Positions 16,707-25,602 of a stretch of 64,000 nucleotides of DNA are shown here, piece after piece (position 1 is the first letter of the stretch; every line of letters begins with the position of its first letter). The translations under genes were made by a program, and so were the position numbers. The notes beneath the pieces were generated by a model, which made no database searches, was not told the DNA's origin, and was given only the letters and a program-made list of their open reading frames with translations. The stretch spans positions 62,001-126,000 of the forward strand of contig NZ_QJJZ01000007.1 in assembly GCF_003201775.1 (NCBI RefSeq). Direction: 5' to 3'. Origin of the DNA: Arenibacter sp. ARW7G5Y1 (lineage in GTDB: Bacteria > Bacteroidota > Bacteroidia > Flavobacteriales > Flavobacteriaceae).

Positions 16707-18465
16707 GGATACGGGGAAAGCATTTGATTATAGATTGTTTAAGCGCCTGCTTAGGCACGTTAGACCATATTTGATTACATTTTACGGAGTTGCTATCGCT
16801 GCAATTTTACTGTCGGGTTTTGCCGTACTAACTCCTATTTTGGTAGGGGAGATAGTTGATAACGCCATTACCAATAAGGATGGTCAAAAATTATTGACCT
16901 TGACCCTGGCTATGGTAGGGGTTCTGCTGGGGGAAGTTTTAAGTCAGCTATATTTTAATTATTACGCCAATTGGTTGGGAGAATCTGTAATAAAGGATAT
17001 TAGAATAAAACTTTTTAACCATCTTATGGGCTTTAAGATGAAGTATTTTGATAATTCTTCCATTGGTTTATTGGTTACCCGTGCGGTGACGGACATGCAG
17101 AGGATTGGTGAAATTTTTAGCGAAGGTTTTTTCGTCATCGTATCAGATTTGCTTAAAATGTTGGTGGTGGCAATAGTGATGCTAGTGGTCAATTGGAAAT
17201 TGTCGTTAATTGTATTTGCCGTATTGCCCATAATCCTATATGCTACAAGACTGTTTCAAAAGGCTATGAAGGTCGCTTTTATTGAGGTAAGGGCACAGGT
17301 TTCCAATCTTAATTCATTTGTTCAGGAACGTATCACAGGAATGAAAATAGTGCAGTTGTTCACAAGGGAAGAAATTGAGAAGGAGAAGTTCAGGGAAATC
17401 AATGAAAAACACCAAAATGCCTGGTTAAAAACAGTATGGTACAACTCCATTTTTTTTCCAGTTGCTGAAATTGTATCCTCAATTACTGTTGGATTGATTG
17501 TTTGGTACGGAGGTCTGCAGAATGTTACCAATATTAGTAAGGAGGAATATGGAACTATTTTTATGTTCATATTGTTGTCCAGTATGTTGTTTAGACCACT
17601 GAGGCAAATTGCGGATAAGTTCAATACCCTACAAATGGGAATGGTAGCGGCCAATAGGGTTTTTAAAATATTGGATACGGACAGTAATATACAAGATGTA
17701 GGGACCATAGATAGGGATGGGGTAAAGGGTGATATTGAATTTAGTAACGTACGTTTCGGCTATTTGGAAAATGAGGAAGTGCTTCACGGAATTTCCTTTA
17801 AGGTAAAGGCCGGAGAGACTATTGCCATTGTAGGGGCCACCGGAGCGGGAAAATCCACCATTATTAATTTGCTCAATCGTTTCTACGAAATTAATTCAGG
17901 GGCTATTTTTATTGATGGTATCAATATCAAGGACTACAAATTAAGTTCTTTAAGGTCAAAAATTGCCGTGGTATTGCAGGATGTATTTCTCTTTGCCGAT
18001 ACCATTGCCAATAATATTTCTCTAAAGAATGATACCATCACTATAGAGAATATGGAATTGGCGGCCAAGCAGATAGGGGTCCATGAGTTTATTTCCAGTC
18101 TTCCGGGAGGGTATTCCTACAATATTAAGGAGAGGGGAACCATGCTTTCCAGTGGTCAGCGACAGCTAATTGCTTTTTTGAGGGCTTATGTGAGTAATCC
18201 GAGTATTCTGGTGCTGGATGAGGCTACTTCATCGGTGGATACGTATTCCGAACAATTGATACAACAGGCAACCGAGAAGATTACCGAGGGGCGTACTTCC
18301 ATTATAATAGCCCATCGGTTGGCAACTATTAAGAAGGCCGATAAAATATTGGTAATGCAGGATGGATTAATAGTGGAGACAGGAACACATAAGGAGCTAT
18401 TAAAGCAAAAAGGGTATTATCAAAACTTATATGAATCCCAATTTTTGGCTGAAGAGGTAGCTTAG
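16699..18465 (+). CDS. ABC exporter, fused permease-ATPase
   Basis: A 588-residue MsbA-like half-transporter. Six transmembrane helices occupy ~1-325 (for example YLITFYGVAIAAILLSGFAV), followed by the nucleotide-binding domain: Walker A VGATGAGKST, Q-loop VLQDVFLFADTI, signature LSSGQRQL, Walker B ILVLDEATSSVD and the switch His in IIAHRLATI. It should work as a homodimer exporting lipid or a hydrophobic compound; the substrate is unknown. The ATG at 16699 overlaps the truA stop by eight bases; a TTG nine bases further upstream is less likely. Confidence 0.93.
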   Translation: MDKDTGKAFDYRLFKRLLRHVRPYLITFYGVAIAAILLSGFAVLTPILVGEIVDNAITNKDGQKLLTLTLAMVGVLLGEVLSQLYFNYYANWLGESVIKDIRIKLFNHLMGFKMKYFDNSSIGLLVTRAVTDMQRIGEIFSEGFFVIVSDLLKMLVVAIVMLVVNWKLSLIVFAVLPIILYATRLFQKAMKVAFIEVRAQVSNLNSFVQERITGMKIVQLFTREEIEKEKFREINEKHQNAWLKTVWYNSIFFPVAEIVSSITVGLIVWYGGLQNVTNISKEEYGTIFMFILLSSMLFRPLRQIADKFNTLQMGMVAANRVFKILDTDSNIQDVGTIDRDGVKGDIEFSNVRFGYLENEEVLHGISFKVKAGETIAIVGATGAGKSTIINLLNRFYEINSGAIFIDGINIKDYKLSSLRSKIAVVLQDVFLFADTIANNISLKNDTITIENMELAAKQIGVHEFISSLPGGYSYNIKERGTMLSSGQRQLIAFLRAYVSNPSILVLDEATSSVDTYSEQLIQQATEKITEGRTSIIIAHRLATIKKADKILVMQDGLIVETGTHKELLKQKGYYQNLYESQFLAEEVA

Positions 18466-18487
18466 GTATTCCAATTTCAATTTGCTG

Positions 18488-19273
18488 TTAAAGTAGATCG
18501 GATTTGATTAGACTGGCCAATTCATCCAAATCCTTAAACAGTACAAATTCCCCATTTTTAATATAGGAGATTAGTCCGGTTTCCTCACTAACAATTATTG
18601 CCAGGGAATCGGTTTTTTCGGTAATGCCAACGGCCGCCCTATGTCTTAGCCCAAAACGCAAGGGTATGGTACGTTCATTGGAGACAGGTAGAATTACTCG
18701 GGTAGCCACAATAAAATTATCCTCAATAACCGCCGCACCGTCATGTAAGGGGCTGTTCTTATAAAATATACTCTCCAGAATGGGCTGGGTTACTTCTATA
18801 TACATTTTATCTCCGGTAGATTTCACGAAATCCAAGGAATTATTTCTGGCAATAACGATAAGAGCTCCCGTTTTTGTGCTAGCCATTCTCTCACAAGCCC
18901 CAATTATAGCATCTACATTGGTACCGATGGTAAGTCCGTCTTCTTTTAAGAATTTAAAGTGTTTTAGAAAATTGCGTTTTGAAGCAAAATTAGTGGAGCC
19001 TACCATTAAGAGGAATTTCCTGATTTCTTGCTGGAAAACAATGATCAGGGCAATTAAGCCCACTTGCATAAACCCGCCTACCATGCTACTGATCATTTTC
19101 ATTTCAAGAACTTCCGTCAATTTCCAAAATGCCCACACAATCACAATACCAATAAAGATATTAATGGCTACGGTGCCCCTAACCAATTGGTAAACATAAT
19201 ACATAAGTATAGCCACCAAAAAGATGTCTATAATATCGGTAACGCTAAAATCTAAGAAGTTTAAAAAATCCAA
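18488..19273 (-). CDS. cdaA: Diadenylate cyclase CdaA
   Basis: A 261-residue membrane enzyme that makes cyclic di-AMP from two ATP. Three N-terminal helices (about 12-80) anchor the DAC domain, which shows the active-site motifs NSPLHDGAAVI (DGA) and RFGLRHRAAVGI (RHR). Length and layout match the CdaA/DisA_N membrane type usual in Bacteroidota. c-di-AMP governs potassium and wall homeostasis in the families studied. It lies just downstream of folP on the same strand (110-bp gap), an arrangement common in flavobacteria. Confidence 0.95.
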   Translation of the reverse strand: MDFLNFLDFSVTDIIDIFLVAILMYYVYQLVRGTVAINIFIGIVIVWAFWKLTEVLEMKMISSMVGGFMQVGLIALIIVFQQEIRKFLLMVGSTNFASKRNFLKHFKFLKEDGLTIGTNVDAIIGACERMASTKTGALIVIARNNSLDFVKSTGDKMYIEVTQPILESIFYKNSPLHDGAAVIEDNFIVATRVILPVSNERTIPLRFGLRHRAAVGITEKTDSLAIIVSEETGLISYIKNGEFVLFKDLDELASLIKSDLL

Positions 19274-19383
19274 TCCTGTGGTTTTTGTAAAAATAGGAAA
19301 TAAGCTATAACCTCAAATCAAATTCGAAAAAATGTTTTGGCCCTTTTTTGAACAATTTTTCAATGGTCGAAATTCGAAAATGG

Positions 19384-20223
19384 TCACAGTTGATTCCCGG
19401 TGCCATTAATGGCTTTAAACAATGTAATACATTCCATAGCCTCCTTAACGTCATGTGCCCTTAATATTTGAGAGCCCTTGGATAGGGCAAACATATGCAA
19501 GGCGGTGCTGCCGTTTAAAGCTTCTTTAGGGGAGGTATGGAGTAATTTATATATCATGGACTTTCTGCTGACCCCTGTTAAAATGGGTAGATTAAGGGAG
19601 TGCAATAGATTAAATTTTTTGAAAATTTCGTAGTTCTGTTCCAGGGTTTTAGCAAATCCAAATCCAGGATCAATAATAATGTCGTTAATACCAAACGTCC
19701 GTGCCGTGGCAACCTTTTCGGAAAAATAATAGCATATATCCAATAGTAGGTTTTCGTAATGGACCATGTCCTGCATAGTACCAGGAGTACCTTTCATATG
19801 CATCATAATATAGGGTGCCCGGTGCTTTCCAACTGTTGCCAACATTTCTGGATCCATTTCACCTGCGGATATATCGTTTATTATTGCGGCTCCCAGGGCA
19901 AGGCATTCATGCGCAACCCTACTTCTAAAGGTATCTATGGATAAAAGGATGTCCGGGAAGGTCTTGAGCAATAATTTTACGATAGGTGTAATTCTTTCCA
20001 GTTCGTCTTTTTCATCAACATGCACCGCACCTGGCCTGGAACTGTAGGCCCCAATATCTATAAAACTTGCCCCATTGGCCAACATAGTCTCTACTTGGGC
20101 AATAATCTCCGATTTGTTTTTATACTTACCTCCATCATAGAATGAGTCGGGAGTAATATTGATAATCCCCATTACTCTGGGAGTACTTAGGTCCACTAAA
20201 TTTCCTTTACAGTTAATGGTCAT
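19384..20223 (-). CDS. folP: Dihydropteroate synthase
   Basis: A 279-residue TIM-barrel enzyme joining p-aminobenzoate to dihydropterin pyrophosphate in folate synthesis. Motifs in order: MGIINITPDSFYDGG (phosphate loop), GASFIDIGAYSSRPGA, SIDTFR, INDISAG, MHMKGTPGTMQ, IIDPGFGFAKT, GVSRKS and the C-terminal LRAHDVKE. Complete and of standard length. It is upstream of cdaA on the same strand and divergent from the DUF1599 gene; the ~100-bp gap holds both promoters. Confidence 0.96.
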   Translation of the reverse strand: MTINCKGNLVDLSTPRVMGIINITPDSFYDGGKYKNKSEIIAQVETMLANGASFIDIGAYSSRPGAVHVDEKDELERITPIVKLLLKTFPDILLSIDTFRSRVAHECLALGAAIINDISAGEMDPEMLATVGKHRAPYIMMHMKGTPGTMQDMVHYENLLLDICYYFSEKVATARTFGINDIIIDPGFGFAKTLEQNYEIFKKFNLLHSLNLPILTGVSRKSMIYKLLHTSPKEALNGSTALHMFALSKGSQILRAHDVKEAMECITLFKAINGTGNQL

Positions 20224-20331
20224 TTTTTTTATAAGATAAATGGGAGTAAAACTTTTGGTAGTTAAGTTTAAATCTCGATTTTTGAATAGTTTAAAATTTT
20301 AAGCGAAATTTACACAAATTAGAAAGATTAC

Positions 20332-20880
20332 ATGCATAATACTTCCGAGCAATACAATGCCGTTATTAAAATTTGTAGGGACCTATTCCTAAAAAAGATG
20401 CAAGATTACGGTAGTGCATGGCGAATTTTAAGGCTTCCATCCCTAACAGATCAAATTTATATCAAAGCACAGCGCATTAGGAGTTTGCAGGAAAATGAAG
20501 TCCGCAAGGTAGACGAGGATGAAGTTTCCGAATTTATTGGAATTATTAATTATTCCGTAATGGCCTTGATTCAAATCGAAAAAGGGATAGTGGATCAACC
20601 GGATCTTTCAGCTTCGGAAGCAGTGGCCTTGTTTGATAAGCACATTTCCATCACCAAGACCTTAATGGAGAATAAGAACCATGATTATGGGGAAGCTTGG
20701 CGGGAAATGAGGGTGAGTTCCTTGACCGATTTAATTTTACAAAAATTATTGCGCGTGAAGCAAATAGAGGACAATAAAGGCAAAACTTTGGTAAGTGAAG
20801 GTATAGATGCCAACTATCAGGATATGATCAACTATGCCGTGTTTGCAATGATACATCTTGGGGAAAAGACAACATCCTAA
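20332..20880 (+). CDS. DUF1599 protein
   Basis: A 182-residue soluble protein made of two tandem copies of the same ~85-residue motif: (L/M)FLKKMQDYGSAWRILRLPSL and then LMENKNHDYGEAWREMRVSS, each followed by a LTDxIxxKxxRxKxxE segment and a helix ending IINYSVMAL / MINYAVFAM. This internal duplication is the DUF1599 hallmark. Function is unknown. It heads a plus-strand run with a DoxX-like protein and tpiA, its usual neighbours in flavobacteria. Confidence 0.88.
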   Translation: MHNTSEQYNAVIKICRDLFLKKMQDYGSAWRILRLPSLTDQIYIKAQRIRSLQENEVRKVDEDEVSEFIGIINYSVMALIQIEKGIVDQPDLSASEAVALFDKHISITKTLMENKNHDYGEAWREMRVSSLTDLILQKLLRVKQIEDNKGKTLVSEGIDANYQDMINYAVFAMIHLGEKTTS

Positions 20881-20945
20881 GTGCTATTTATAAAAGCTGA
20901 TAAGTGATAATGTCAATTGAATAATAATCGGAATTATATTGGAAT

Positions 20946-22043
20946 ATGAAATATATAGTGACTCTGTGTCGTGTAATTGTAGGTGTTTTATTTATTATCA
21001 GTGGTTTTATTAAATTGAACGACCCCGTTGGCTTTTCCTTTAAGTTGGAGGAATATTTCAGTCCGGGAGTACTGGATTTGGGGTTTTTAATGCCCTATGC
21101 CTTGGGGATCTCTATTATTGTGGTAATTCTGGAGGTCTTGCTCGGAGTAATGTTATTAATTGGTTTTAGAACCAAGATTACTGTGTGGAGCCTACTTTTG
21201 ATGATCATTTTTTTTACCTTCCTAACCTTTTATTCCGCTTATTTTAATAAGGTTACAGATTGCGGTTGTTTTGGGGATGCCATTAAATTAACACCTTGGG
21301 AATCCTTTATCAAGGATGTAGTTTTATTGCTGCTCATTATTGTACTATTTTTGAAAGTTAAATATATTGGCTCGCCTTTAGGTGATAGCGCCAATAGACT
21401 TATTATTGGCCTTAGTTTATTGGTAAGTGCTATCTTTGCCTATTATGTTCTTAATCATTTACCGGCCTTGGATTTTAGGCCTTATAAAATTGGGGCCAAC
21501 ATAGAGGACGGCATGGGTGTTCCGGAGAATGCTCCGGCAGCGATTTTTGAGTACAGTTGGAAATTTAACGTTGATGGAGAGGAAAAGGTGGTGGTAACCA
21601 ATGGGGACTATCCAACTGTAGATGGTGAGTTTGTAGATGTGGAAACCAAGGAGATCCAAAAGGGATACGAGCCTCCAATCCATGATTTTACCATAGAACG
21701 GGATGGTGAGGATTTGTCGGCTTCCCTACTACAGGAACCTAAATTGGTAATGGTGATAGCATATGATCTTGCAAAAAGTCATTATAGCTCTTATAGTAAG
21801 ATAAAGGAGATAACGGATAAGGCTATAAAGAGTGGGTATAAGGTCATAGGAATGTCCGCTTCAGGTAAGGATTATACCCAAAAAATGAAAAAGGAATATC
21901 AATTGGGATTTGATTTTTATTTCACTGATGAAACCACTTTAAAAACAATTGTACGCTCCAATCCTGGTGTGTTGGTGTTGAAGCAAGGTACCATTGTACA
22001 GAAAGTCCATTACAACGACTTGGAAGATTTAACGTTTGAATAA
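20946..22043 (+). CDS. DoxX/MauE-like membrane protein with thioredoxin-like tail (BT_3928 type)
   Basis: A 365-residue protein. Residues 1-170 carry four to five helices of the DoxX/MauE fold (VGVLFIISGFIKLNDPVGFS, then a TDCGCFGD motif with two Cys between helices). The region ~185-365 is soluble, with a thioredoxin/AhpC-like alternation (KLVMVIAYDLAKS, GYKVIGMSAS, NPGVLVLKQGTIVQK) but no CxxC. MauE-type proteins help disulfide formation or electron transfer; the role here is unproven. It lies 65 bp after DUF1599 and 78 bp before tpiA. Confidence 0.8.
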   Translation: MKYIVTLCRVIVGVLFIISGFIKLNDPVGFSFKLEEYFSPGVLDLGFLMPYALGISIIVVILEVLLGVMLLIGFRTKITVWSLLLMIIFFTFLTFYSAYFNKVTDCGCFGDAIKLTPWESFIKDVVLLLLIIVLFLKVKYIGSPLGDSANRLIIGLSLLVSAIFAYYVLNHLPALDFRPYKIGANIEDGMGVPENAPAAIFEYSWKFNVDGEEKVVVTNGDYPTVDGEFVDVETKEIQKGYEPPIHDFTIERDGEDLSASLLQEPKLVMVIAYDLAKSHYSSYSKIKEITDKAIKSGYKVIGMSASGKDYTQKMKKEYQLGFDFYFTDETTLKTIVRSNPGVLVLKQGTIVQKVHYNDLEDLTFE

Positions 22044-22121
22044 TTTGGTAGCAATGCCTCTAAAATTAAAAGGCCAATTAGCCTCGATCATAAAAAGTGA
22101 ACAACATAAATTAAAATCAAA

Positions 22122-22874
22122 ATGAGAAGTAAAATAGTAGCAGGAAATTGGAAAATGAACAAAAATTTAGCGGAAACGGAAGTGTTGTTGGCAGAACTTT
22201 CCGCTAAACTTCCAGATACTAAGGCAGAAGTGATGGTAGCTCCTACATTTGTCAATTTGAACGCAGCGGTAAATAAACTAAAATCGTCCACCATTGAGGT
22301 AATTGCCCAGAACATGCATTTTGCTGAAAGTGGTGCCTACACTGGTGAAATATCTGCCAATATGCTGTTGGGAATAGGGGTAGACACGGTAATTATAGGA
22401 CACTCGGAAAGAAGGGCATACTTTGGGGAAACCGATGGAATTTTGGCCAAGAAAGTGGTCGCTGCCTTGGCAAAAAATATGAGGGTGATGTTTTGCTTCG
22501 GAGAGGAATTGGAAGATCGTAAGTCCGGTAACCATTTTAAAATTGTGGAAAGCCAGTTGAAAAATGCTTTATTTTCCTTAGATGCCGCTGCCTGGAGCAA
22601 GATAATTCTGGCCTACGAACCAGTTTGGGCCATCGGGACTGGGGAAACTGCTTCCCCTGAACAGGCACAGGAGATGCACGCCTTTATTCGTAAGACTATA
22701 ACAGATGCCTATGATGCAGGTATAGCCAACAATGTCTCCATACTTTACGGGGGCAGTGTGAAACCAAATAATGCGGTCGAGATTTTTTCTAAACCGGATG
22801 TGGATGGTGGTTTAATTGGGGGAGCTGCCTTGGTTGCGGACGACTTTATTGCTATAATAAAGGCAATAGCTTAA
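22122..22874 (+). CDS. tpiA: Triosephosphate isomerase
   Basis: A 250-residue TIM that interconverts dihydroxyacetone phosphate and glyceraldehyde-3-phosphate. Lys at GNWKMN, the catalytic His in IGHSERR, the catalytic Glu in AYEPVWAIGTG and the phosphate-binding GGSVKPNNA and GLIGGAAL are present. Complete and standard length. It is the end of the DUF1599-DoxX-tpiA run and is followed by a terminator. Confidence 0.98.
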   Translation: MRSKIVAGNWKMNKNLAETEVLLAELSAKLPDTKAEVMVAPTFVNLNAAVNKLKSSTIEVIAQNMHFAESGAYTGEISANMLLGIGVDTVIIGHSERRAYFGETDGILAKKVVAALAKNMRVMFCFGEELEDRKSGNHFKIVESQLKNALFSLDAAAWSKIILAYEPVWAIGTGETASPEQAQEMHAFIRKTITDAYDAGIANNVSILYGGSVKPNNAVEIFSKPDVDGGLIGGAALVADDFIAIIKAIA

Positions 22875-22951
22875 AAAGCTAATAAAAAATAGTGGGATTC
22901 AAGCCGTTGATGAATGCTTTATTCGGAGGTTTGGGCGCTACAAGATAATTT

Positions 22952-22984
22952 AAAGGACCCCTTGATACTTCAGCGGGTCCTTTT
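22952..22984 (+). terminator. Intrinsic terminator after tpiA
   Basis: AAAGGACCC (22952-22960) pairs with GGGTCCTTT (22975-22983) and ends in a short T run. It lies ~80 bp past the tpiA stop; the remaining ~130 bp to prmA hold no gene. Confidence 0.8.
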
Positions 22985-23112
22985 ACCCACTAAGGGGTAT
23001 TTGAAAGCACCAACGCTTGGGTAGAAAAAAAGCAGTTTTCCATGGATGCCTAATAGGCATGTCCCAAGATAATTGATTGAAAAAGGGTGACTAATTAAAA
23101 TGTTGGGATTAA

Positions 23113-23949
23113 ATGTCGAATTCTATATATCTAGAGTATAATTTTAAGGTAACCCCAGTACAACCAGCTTCGGATATTCTTATTGCCGAATTGGGAGAGG
23201 TACAGTTTGAAAGCTTTGTGGAAACCGAAGAAGGGGTTCAGGCCTATATTAAAAAAGAAGATTGGTATCCAACGATCCTGGATGACCTACAGATTCTTAC
23301 CAATCCCTTGTTTTCTATTGACTATGATTATTCGGAGATAGAGCAGGAGAACTGGAACGCTACCTGGGAAAGTAATTTTAACGCTATCCAAGTTGGGCAG
23401 CAATGTGTGGTTAGGGCGCCCTTTCATGAAAAGCCTAAGGTAGAATATGATATTGTTATTGAACCAAAAATGAGTTTCGGGACCGGTCATCATGAAACTA
23501 CCTATATGGTGTTACAGCATTTGTTGGACCATGACTTTGTAGGGAAATCCGTTTTGGATATGGGTAGCGGCACCGGGGTTTTGGCCATTTTAGCAGCTAT
23601 GAAAGGAGCAGTTGCCATAGATGCTATAGATATAGATAACTGGTGCTACCTCAATGCCAAAGAAAATGTTGAACGGAACAATTGCAATCATATTAATGTT
23701 TACGAAGGCACTGCAGATTTACTGGTAGACCAGAAATATGACATTATTATAGCCAATATTAATAGAAATATTTTGCTGGAAGACATCCCTACCTATGTTA
23801 AATGCTTAAACAAGGGTGGATTTTTGTTCCTGAGCGGATTTTATAAAGGGGATATACCTCAGATTTCTGAAAGATGTAGGATGGCTGGGCTAAAATTTGA
23901 AAAAAATCTGGAAAAGAATAATTGGGTTGCCGTAAAATATGTATTTTAG
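23113..23949 (+). CDS. prmA: Ribosomal protein L11 methyltransferase
   Basis: A 278-residue SAM-dependent methyltransferase that trimethylates L11. The N-terminal L11-binding domain (~1-95) precedes MSFGTGHHETTYMVL, the SAM motif VLDMGSGTGVLAILAA, acidic AIDIDNWCYLNAKEN and the post-I motif IIIANINRNILLE. GTGHHETT and NINRNIL are PrmA signatures. Its stop TAG overlaps the AGGAGG in front of clpS, pointing to coupled expression. Confidence 0.95.
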   Translation: MSNSIYLEYNFKVTPVQPASDILIAELGEVQFESFVETEEGVQAYIKKEDWYPTILDDLQILTNPLFSIDYDYSEIEQENWNATWESNFNAIQVGQQCVVRAPFHEKPKVEYDIVIEPKMSFGTGHHETTYMVLQHLLDHDFVGKSVLDMGSGTGVLAILAAMKGAVAIDAIDIDNWCYLNAKENVERNNCNHINVYEGTADLLVDQKYDIIIANINRNILLEDIPTYVKCLNKGGFLFLSGFYKGDIPQISERCRMAGLKFEKNLEKNNWVAVKYVF

Positions 23950-23970
23950 GAGGTATTAAAATTGAATTCT

Positions 23971-24246
23971 ATGAGTACAAAGGAAAAAGTCTCGGAAGAA
24001 TTACTTTTGGAAGAGGAGACTGTTAAGCAAAATGAGATTGTTTTGTTCAATGATGAGGTTAATACTTTTGATCATGTTATTGAAACTTTAATTATGGCTT
24101 GTGACCATACTCCGGAGCAGGCGGAACAGTGTTCCCTAATTGTACATTACAATGGTAAATGTACTGTTAAGACAGGGGAATATAAAGATTTAAAGCCTAG
24201 GTGTGCTAAGCTTTTGAATGCAGGATTAAGTGCTGAAATTATTTAG
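23971..24246 (+). CDS. clpS: ClpS adaptor of the Clp protease
   Basis: A 91-residue adaptor that binds N-degron substrates and delivers them to ClpAP/ClpCP. The core shows VLFNDEVNTFDHVIETL (the FNDxxxTxxxVxxxL ligand pocket), MACDHTPEQAEQCSLIVHYNG and the KTGEYKDL segment. An AGGAGG at 23948-23953 sits 8 bp before an in-frame TTG (23962) and 17 bp before the ATG (23971). ATG is chosen, but the spacing leaves the TTG open. It directly follows prmA. Confidence 0.93.
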   Translation: MSTKEKVSEELLLEEETVKQNEIVLFNDEVNTFDHVIETLIMACDHTPEQAEQCSLIVHYNGKCTVKTGEYKDLKPRCAKLLNAGLSAEII

Positions 24247-24410
24247 TAAGCCGTTGCTTTAAAACCTTTTTACTTTATTTCAAGCAAACAATGGAAACGG
24301 ACTTCCCAATGTAGAGAAGGCCTGGTTAATTCCATTCCTTACTTGAATTCATAAATTGGGCTTCCGGCTATTGGTAAAATGGCCTCGGGTACGTGGCCTT
24401 TTGTATCATT

Positions 24411-24824
24411 TTAATGAGGTAGTTTCTTCATAAGTAACCCATAGGCAAAAGTACCCAGCAAGGCACCTGCAATTACTATCAACATGCTAAAAACACCGGT
24501 ACCTACTAAAATGTACATAGGACCAGGGCAAGCCCCTGCCAATGCCCAACCTAAGCCAAAGATGGTGCCGCCAAGAATATATCTTGCAACCCCTTTATCT
24601 TTTGTTGCCAAATCCATGGTTTTGCCTTCAATGCTTTTCAACTTATATTTTTTAAAGAGCCAAATAAATAGAGCCCCTAGAAATACTGCAGACCCAATAA
24701 TTCCGTACATATGAAAGGCTTGAAATTTGAACATTTCATAAATACGATACCAGGATACAGCCTCCGATTTTACCAGAACTATCCCGAAAAAGATACCTAC
24801 CAACAAGAATTTTAAGAATTTCAT
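24411..24824 (-). CDS. YeeE/YedE-type transporter, small subunit (DUF6691)
   Basis: A 137-residue four-helix membrane protein. Helix starts include FLKFLLVGIFFGIVLVKSEA and AFHMYGIIGSAVFLGALF, and the conserved Cys loop is WALAGACPGPMYILVGTG. Such half-size proteins pair with a second YeeE/YedE half (24945-25508) to form a sulfur-compound (thiosulfate-like) channel. Cys-containing GxCPGP and GGCTSGH motifs in the two halves match those of the YeeE thiosulfate pore. It lies 120 bp downstream of its partner. Confidence 0.88.
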   Translation of the reverse strand: MKFLKFLLVGIFFGIVLVKSEAVSWYRIYEMFKFQAFHMYGIIGSAVFLGALFIWLFKKYKLKSIEGKTMDLATKDKGVARYILGGTIFGLGWALAGACPGPMYILVGTGVFSMLIVIAGALLGTFAYGLLMKKLPH

Positions 24825-24944
24825 TTTATTTATCTTATGTACTTTTTAATGAAAACAATTTTAGGCTTTTCAATTGTTGTTATTTTTACTTGTGAACTGG
24901 AAATCATGACATTCACATGGGTCATGAATATCAATTCTTCGCAT

Positions 24945-25508
24945 TTATGTTCCGAAAATAAGGGGTAAAATAAAGAAGGTCATTATGAGGCCCCCAATAA
25001 AAAAACCTATTACGGCTATGAGCGAGGGTAATTGAAGGTTGCTCAAGCCAGTTATGGCGTGGCCAGAAGTACACCCTCCGGCGTACCGGGTTCCAAAGCC
25101 TACCAAAAAGCCTGCAATGACCAAGATTAAAATCCCTTTTATACTCATCACATTTTCCCAACTATATATTTCTGGGGGCAAAAGAGTTTCCCCAACCTCA
25201 CTAAACCCTAAGGCATTTAGGTCCGAAATAGTTTCGGCACTTAGTGCAATTGCCGATCCGTCCGATAAGAATTGGGTTGCTATAAAGCCGCCAATTATTG
25301 CTCCCAAAACAACGGTCAGATTCCAGCGCTGGGCCTTCCAATCCAACCTGAAATAGTCCGAATATTTTCCTGCCCCTCCCATACTGCAAAGAGTCTGTAA
25401 ATTGGAGGACATGCCAAATGTTTTTCCAAAATATACCAAAATTAGCATTACCAGGGCAATCAAGGGCCCGGAGACATACCAAGGCCAGGGTTGAAGTATA
25501 TAATCCAT
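24945..25508 (-). CDS. YeeE/YedE-type transporter, large subunit
   Basis: A 187-residue membrane protein with about five helices (WYVSGPLIALVMLILVYFGK, LTVVLGAIIGGFIATQFL, ILILVIAGFLVGFGTRYAGG, LIAVIGFFIGGLIMTFFILP). The pore motif GGCTSGHAITGL and the early TLCSMGG are those of YeeE-like sulfur transporters. It works with the following gene (24411-24824). The substrate, thiosulfate or a related reduced sulfur compound, is inferred from the family. Confidence 0.88.
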   Translation of the reverse strand: MDYILQPWPWYVSGPLIALVMLILVYFGKTFGMSSNLQTLCSMGGAGKYSDYFRLDWKAQRWNLTVVLGAIIGGFIATQFLSDGSAIALSAETISDLNALGFSEVGETLLPPEIYSWENVMSIKGILILVIAGFLVGFGTRYAGGCTSGHAITGLSNLQLPSLIAVIGFFIGGLIMTFFILPLIFGT

Positions 25509-25602
25509 ATTAATTCTTAAGATGCAAATATAAAGTTATCTAAAATTCTCTATGTAACAATTGTTACACAAGGGATTTTGGAGGTCTAAGGATTCCTTAT
25601 TC